From Fen-671 sp963794745 (GTDB lineage: Bacteria; Actinomycetota; Acidimicrobiia; Acidimicrobiales; Palsa-688): a stretch of DNA of 64,000 bases. Position numbers and translations under genes: made by a program. Each line of letters begins with the position of its first letter. Position 1 is the first letter of the stretch. The notes under the pieces are model-generated. The model was given only the letters and a program-made list of their open reading frames with translations. It searched no databases and was not told where the DNA came from. Shown piece after piece: positions 60,879 to 64,000 of this stretch. Location of the stretch: the NCBI GenBank assembly GCA_963794745.1, contig CAWCEZ010000010.1, positions 868,001 through 932,000 of the forward strand, written 5' to 3'.

Positions 60879-62601
60879 ATGCAAACAGCGAACCTAACCT
60901 TTGGTCGCCCGCTGCGAGCGAGGCGGGAGCAGTTACGCCTTTGGTGGGTCGGCCTCGACGTGACCAGCAGAACCGCCGTGCAGCTGTCCCTCGTCTTGGG
61001 TGGGACCCTTGTTGCGTACCCCTACTCGCTGTTGACCCTTATCGAGCAGCTCGATGTCCAGTCGCCGTTGGCATACGTCGGCCTGGTACCGGTTTTCGCC
61101 CTCGCATTGGCGGGGGCGTACGTCAAGCCCAAACGCAACGAGCCTGACATATACGACCGCCAGCTTGACTACATAGTCGGGGTGCCGTTGATCCTGGGAG
61201 CGGCTGCGATAACAATCCTCTTGCCGCACCACATGTCGTCCACCTACTGGCAATGGCGGGTCGACTTGCTTGCGGTCCCGTTGTTCATTGCCGGTTTGCT
61301 CGCTATCGTTTTCGGTGTCCGGGTGCTCTGGCGCCAGCGCCTCCCTATCGCTTACCTGCTCCTCGCCCTCCCTGCGTTGTACACCGTTGTACTTGATTCT
61401 GTGCTCCTGTGGTATACCAACTTCACCGTGACCATGCTGCGTACAATCGTCGCGCACGTACGGGTGGCAGTGCCGAGCGCCGTCCCAGCAGATGCGCTTT
61501 TTATGGTCACTCATAACGGTCACAGCTTCGAACTTCAGGTCGTCACAGCGTGTTCAGGGGTGGACGGCCTAGTCGGGTTCCTCCTCATCGGCTTGCTTTT
61601 TGCTGCAATGGTCAGCGGGCCCATCTTGCGGAAATCTGCCTGGTTGCTGGCCGGGCTCCCGCTGCTGTGGGCGATCAACCTCGGGCGGATGATGTTCATT
61701 TTTTGGGCAGGCAAGGAGTGGGGCGAGAAGGTCGCACTCGACGTGTTCCACCCGTTCATCGGACTGTTCACCTTCAGTGCTGGGGTCACGATCTGGGCCC
61801 TTGCCCACCGACGGTTCGGGCTTAGGATCAGAGGCTTTTCATCCAGCCCTCGTCCGTCGGAGGGTGAGGTGGGCAAACTTGCTAACCGCCCCAGAGCGAC
61901 CGCTGTCCCGGCTATCGCCGCTGCCGCGATTGTCGTCGTTATCGCTTCGGTGGTGATCGGGATCGGTGACAACAGGCTGAAGGCCTACGACCTCATCGAA
62001 AACGCCGTCGGCGAACCGAGGTTGGGCTCGTTCCTGGTTAGCCCAGCGCGCGTACCGGGCTGGACCTCCGGCTATGACCAGCAGTTCTTCAACGGCCAAC
62101 CCGAGTTCGGGCCGACCTCGCTGTGGTACCGGTACCTCTACCGTCAGACGAGCCCCAGGGCGCCTCTACGCTCGTCGGTCCCCATTTTTGCCGACGTGAT
62201 AAACGCTCCTGGGCTAGCAGGCTTCAATGCCTTTACGGTGCAAGACTGCTACACGTTCCACGGCTGGGACGAGCGCGGCACCGTCGACGAAAGCCTGGGG
62301 GGCGGGATCATCGGTCAGGAGCTCTCGTACGACTCGGCCCAATACGGTGACTGGTCGCTTGTCTACTGGATCTGGCCCGTCAATGGGACGGCGGGAGAAC
62401 CCGAGCGCGAGCCGTTACGAGAGGGTTGTGCTGTACCTACAGGACGGCCCGGGGGCGACGGTGCGTGACCCCCTCACCGGCATCACGACTACGCCCTCGA
62501 TGAGCCTCGATCAGCGCCTAGTCGCGAACCGCGACTTCCTGACGGCGTTTGCCCGCGAGATAATCAAGGAGCAGAAGGCGGCGACTAGTGCGAGTACCTG
62601 A
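60879..62601 (+). CDS. Exosortase/archaeosortase-family protein fused to an EpsI-like domain (frame shift near C-terminus)
   Basis: A multi-helix membrane protein. The exosortase core has TACSGVDGLVGFLLIGLLF (Cys225), WAINLGRMMFIFWAG (Arg270) and DVFHPFIGLF (His291), the Cys-Arg-His set of the family. After about residue 355 an extracytoplasmic EpsI-like part follows: AYDLIENAVGEPRLGSFLVS, PARVPGWTSGYDQQFF and VQDCYTFHGWDERG. Near 62390 the frame is lost. One frame over, the domain continues SASRYERVVLYLQDGPGATV to a stop at 62601. I chose ATG 60879, which has GGAGG four bases before it. Exosortases process PEP-CTERM-type tails; no such protein is seen in the window. Confidence 0.82.
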
Positions 62602-63436
62602 CCGGGGGCGCTGGATGAGCAACTCGAGCAACAGCTCGCCCACCGAGGACGACTCGGACGGTCGTCGGCTTGGCGACCTCAGCCGGGACCTCGAGTCGCT
62701 ATTGACGCGCCTGGCCGAGAGCCGAGAGGCCATTGTGCAGCTCTTGGCTGCCAGGAGCGTGGACGAGGGCACAGTCGCGAGGGGGGCGTCTGAGGACGAG
62801 GAGACTTTTGCCGAGGAGGGACCTGAGGACGAGGAGACCTTTGCGGGCGAGGCACGGCCGGACTTTGAGACAGAGTACGCGGAGCCCCGGCCCCTCGGGC
62901 CCATAAGAGCCCTACGTAGGCCCATGGAGACACTGGAGGCACCGGTGGCGGCATCTCTCGAGCCAGAGGCGGGCTCACCAGAGCCAGGTGCACCCGAAGC
63001 TGCGGTGCCGACGCCGGAGAGCGATGTACACCATCAGCTCCCTAGCTCACTCCGCAGACCTGGGCCGCCGGCGCTCGAGCTTGCGCTCATCTACCGTGAC
63101 CTGGCACGCACCGGTGGCGAACTTTGGCCCGAAGCCGGGTCAGCTGTCGCTGACCAGCCGGAGCGCGAGGGGCCAAAGCTGGTGGCCGAGCCCCAGAACA
63201 CAGGCCCGGTGGGCACGGCGCCGGGCACGGCGCCGCTCGTCAAGTTACCTGCGCCACGCAAAGCTCCGGCTCGCTTGAAAAAGGCCGAGGCTCCCGTGAA
63301 GAGGTTTGACGCCGAGCTGAGCGCTGCCCCGAAGCCGACGGCGGCCCGTCGCCGGCTTCTCGCAGTGGTCCTTACGGCCGTCGGTGCGGTAGTCCTGCTC
63401 ACGACCCTGGTTAGCCTGCTCCCATCTCTCTTGTAG
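62588..63436 (+). CDS. Acidic protein with C-terminal membrane anchor
   Basis: A 282-aa product. The first 200 residues are acidic and Pro/Ala/Glu-rich, with a duplicated block SEDEETFAEEG/PEDEETFAGEA near residues 68-92 and a helical start DLSRDLESLLTRLAESREAI. A basic linker (PAPRKAPARLKKAEAPVKR) leads to one C-terminal helix (LLAVVLTAVGAVVLLTTLVS). It is probably tail-anchored with its bulk in the cytoplasm. GTG 62588 overlaps the extended exosortase frame; ATG 62615 is an alternative. I do not recognise a family. Its position suggests a role with the exosortase or glycosyltransferase. Confidence 0.65.
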   Translation: MRVPDRGRWMSNSSNSSPTEDDSDGRRLGDLSRDLESLLTRLAESREAIVQLLAARSVDEGTVARGASEDEETFAEEGPEDEETFAGEARPDFETEYAEPRPLGPIRALRRPMETLEAPVAASLEPEAGSPEPGAPEAAVPTPESDVHHQLPSSLRRPGPPALELALIYRDLARTGGELWPEAGSAVADQPEREGPKLVAEPQNTGPVGTAPGTAPLVKLPAPRKAPARLKKAEAPVKRFDAELSAAPKPTAARRRLLAVVLTAVGAVVLLTTLVSLLPSLL

Positions 63437-63575
63437 CAATGGGTGCTTGAGACCCCAAGAATTCAGTGTCCGTTCACCGGCTCTCCACTGGGACGCAAAG
63501 TCAGTAGGCAATACTTCAATCCGTGCCAGCCAAATGGACATGCTCTCAGCACCCGATATTGGACGAGGAACAGCC

Positions 63576-64000
63576 ATGACGGCAGTAGATATTTCTGAAG
63601 CAGGAGCTCAGCCGGAGCCGAATTGGGAGACCTCGACAGAGCATGAGCTAGATGTCTCTGTGGTCATGCCTTGTTTGAACGAGGCGGAGAGCGTCGGCCG
63701 TTGCGTCGCCAAAGCCTTTGAGGGGATCCGCCTCGCTGGGCTGGTCGGTGAGGTGGTCGTTGTCGACAACGGCTCCTGGGACGGTTCTGGTGATATCGCC
63801 CGCAAGGCGGGGGCTCGCGTTGTCGAGCAGCCGCAACGGGGCTATGGGAACGCCTACCGGAAGGGCTTTGCCGAGGCACGTGGCCGCATAGTGGTAATGG
63901 GCGACTCAGACGATAGCTACGACTTCACCAAGCTTACGGACCTGATCGCTCCCATCCAGGCCGACGGTGCGGACTATGTCCTTGGCTCTCGTTTTCGCGG
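63576..64000 (+). CDS. Family 2 glycosyltransferase (dolichol-phosphate mannosyltransferase-like), 3' partial
   Basis: The first 141 residues are seen before the window ends. The GT-A nucleotide-sugar fold is clear: DVSVVMPCLNEAESVGRCVA, VVVVDNGSWDGSGDIARKAG, EQPQRGYGNAYRKGFAEARG, the metal site VVMGDSDDSYDF and YVLGSRFRG. This is the DPM1-like branch that uses a polyprenyl-phosphate acceptor or builds surface glycans. GACGAGGAA stands before the ATG. With the exosortase gene upstream it suggests the start of a polysaccharide or glycoprotein assembly region. The gap 63437-63575 shows no gene. Confidence 0.92.
   Translation, partial: MTAVDISEAGAQPEPNWETSTEHELDVSVVMPCLNEAESVGRCVAKAFEGIRLAGLVGEVVVVDNGSWDGSGDIARKAGARVVEQPQRGYGNAYRKGFAEARGRIVVMGDSDDSYDFTKLTDLIAPIQADGADYVLGSRFR

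Overview
The window is a GC-rich bacterial chromosome segment, almost certainly from an actinomycete (Actinomycetota). The class Acidimicrobiia is my best guess, from the long Thr-rich surface stalks, the class E-type sortase, a deazaflavin (F420)-type reductase and a DUF6636-like secreted protein. This is inference from gene style; no rRNA or tRNA gene is visible to confirm it.

Layout. 1-600: tail of an ABC exporter ATPase and a 54-aa peptide with a double-glycine-type leader. 596-3656 (minus): methionine operon metX-metY-CoA-binding protein. 3.8-15 kb: OsmC protein, FAD oxidoreductase, APC permease fused to an OB-like domain, diguanylate cyclase, Sel1-repeat protein, SCO1-like lipoprotein, deazaflavin reductase and a large secreted protein. 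15.1-26.8 kb: a coherent muropeptide-recycling locus. On the minus strand it has a GntR-GNAT regulator, a beta-lactamase-fold hydrolase and a MurQ-NagA fusion. Divergently, it has a peptide-type ABC importer with anhydro-MurNAc kinase (anmK) inside the operon. Both divergent promoters carry a matching operator. 26.8-33.8 kb: a polar amino acid ABC importer (minus) and a spermidine/putrescine-type importer (plus), the latter with a 21-bp tandem repeat at a gene junction. 33.8-44.1 kb: mixed housekeeping and hypothetical genes (EamA, PLP decarboxylase, transglutaminase-like, CADD-like diiron protein, pyrE, CDP-alcohol phosphatidyltransferase, DUF192).

44.3-59.5 kb is the most striking part: a phosphate-type (Pst) importer in which pstC, pstA, two PstS-like binding proteins, a sortase, a small membrane protein and pstB form one chain of 4-nt start/stop overlaps. 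One binding protein and the operon's first gene end in an LAYTG sorting motif plus anchor, on long Thr-rich stalks. Upstream lie paralogous stalk proteins, another PstS-like protein and a decayed duplicate. I read this as a sortase-anchored phosphate capture system. 59.6-64 kb: an NTF2-like protein, an exosortase fused to an EpsI-like domain, an acidic membrane protein and a truncated family 2 glycosyltransferase, probably the start of a surface polysaccharide region.

Seven genes or junctions are interrupted by apparent 1-nt shifts. Five fit a missing base within GGCCC/GGGCC-type runs, so sequencing error is a serious alternative to real gene decay. Those genes are annotated over the joined extent.
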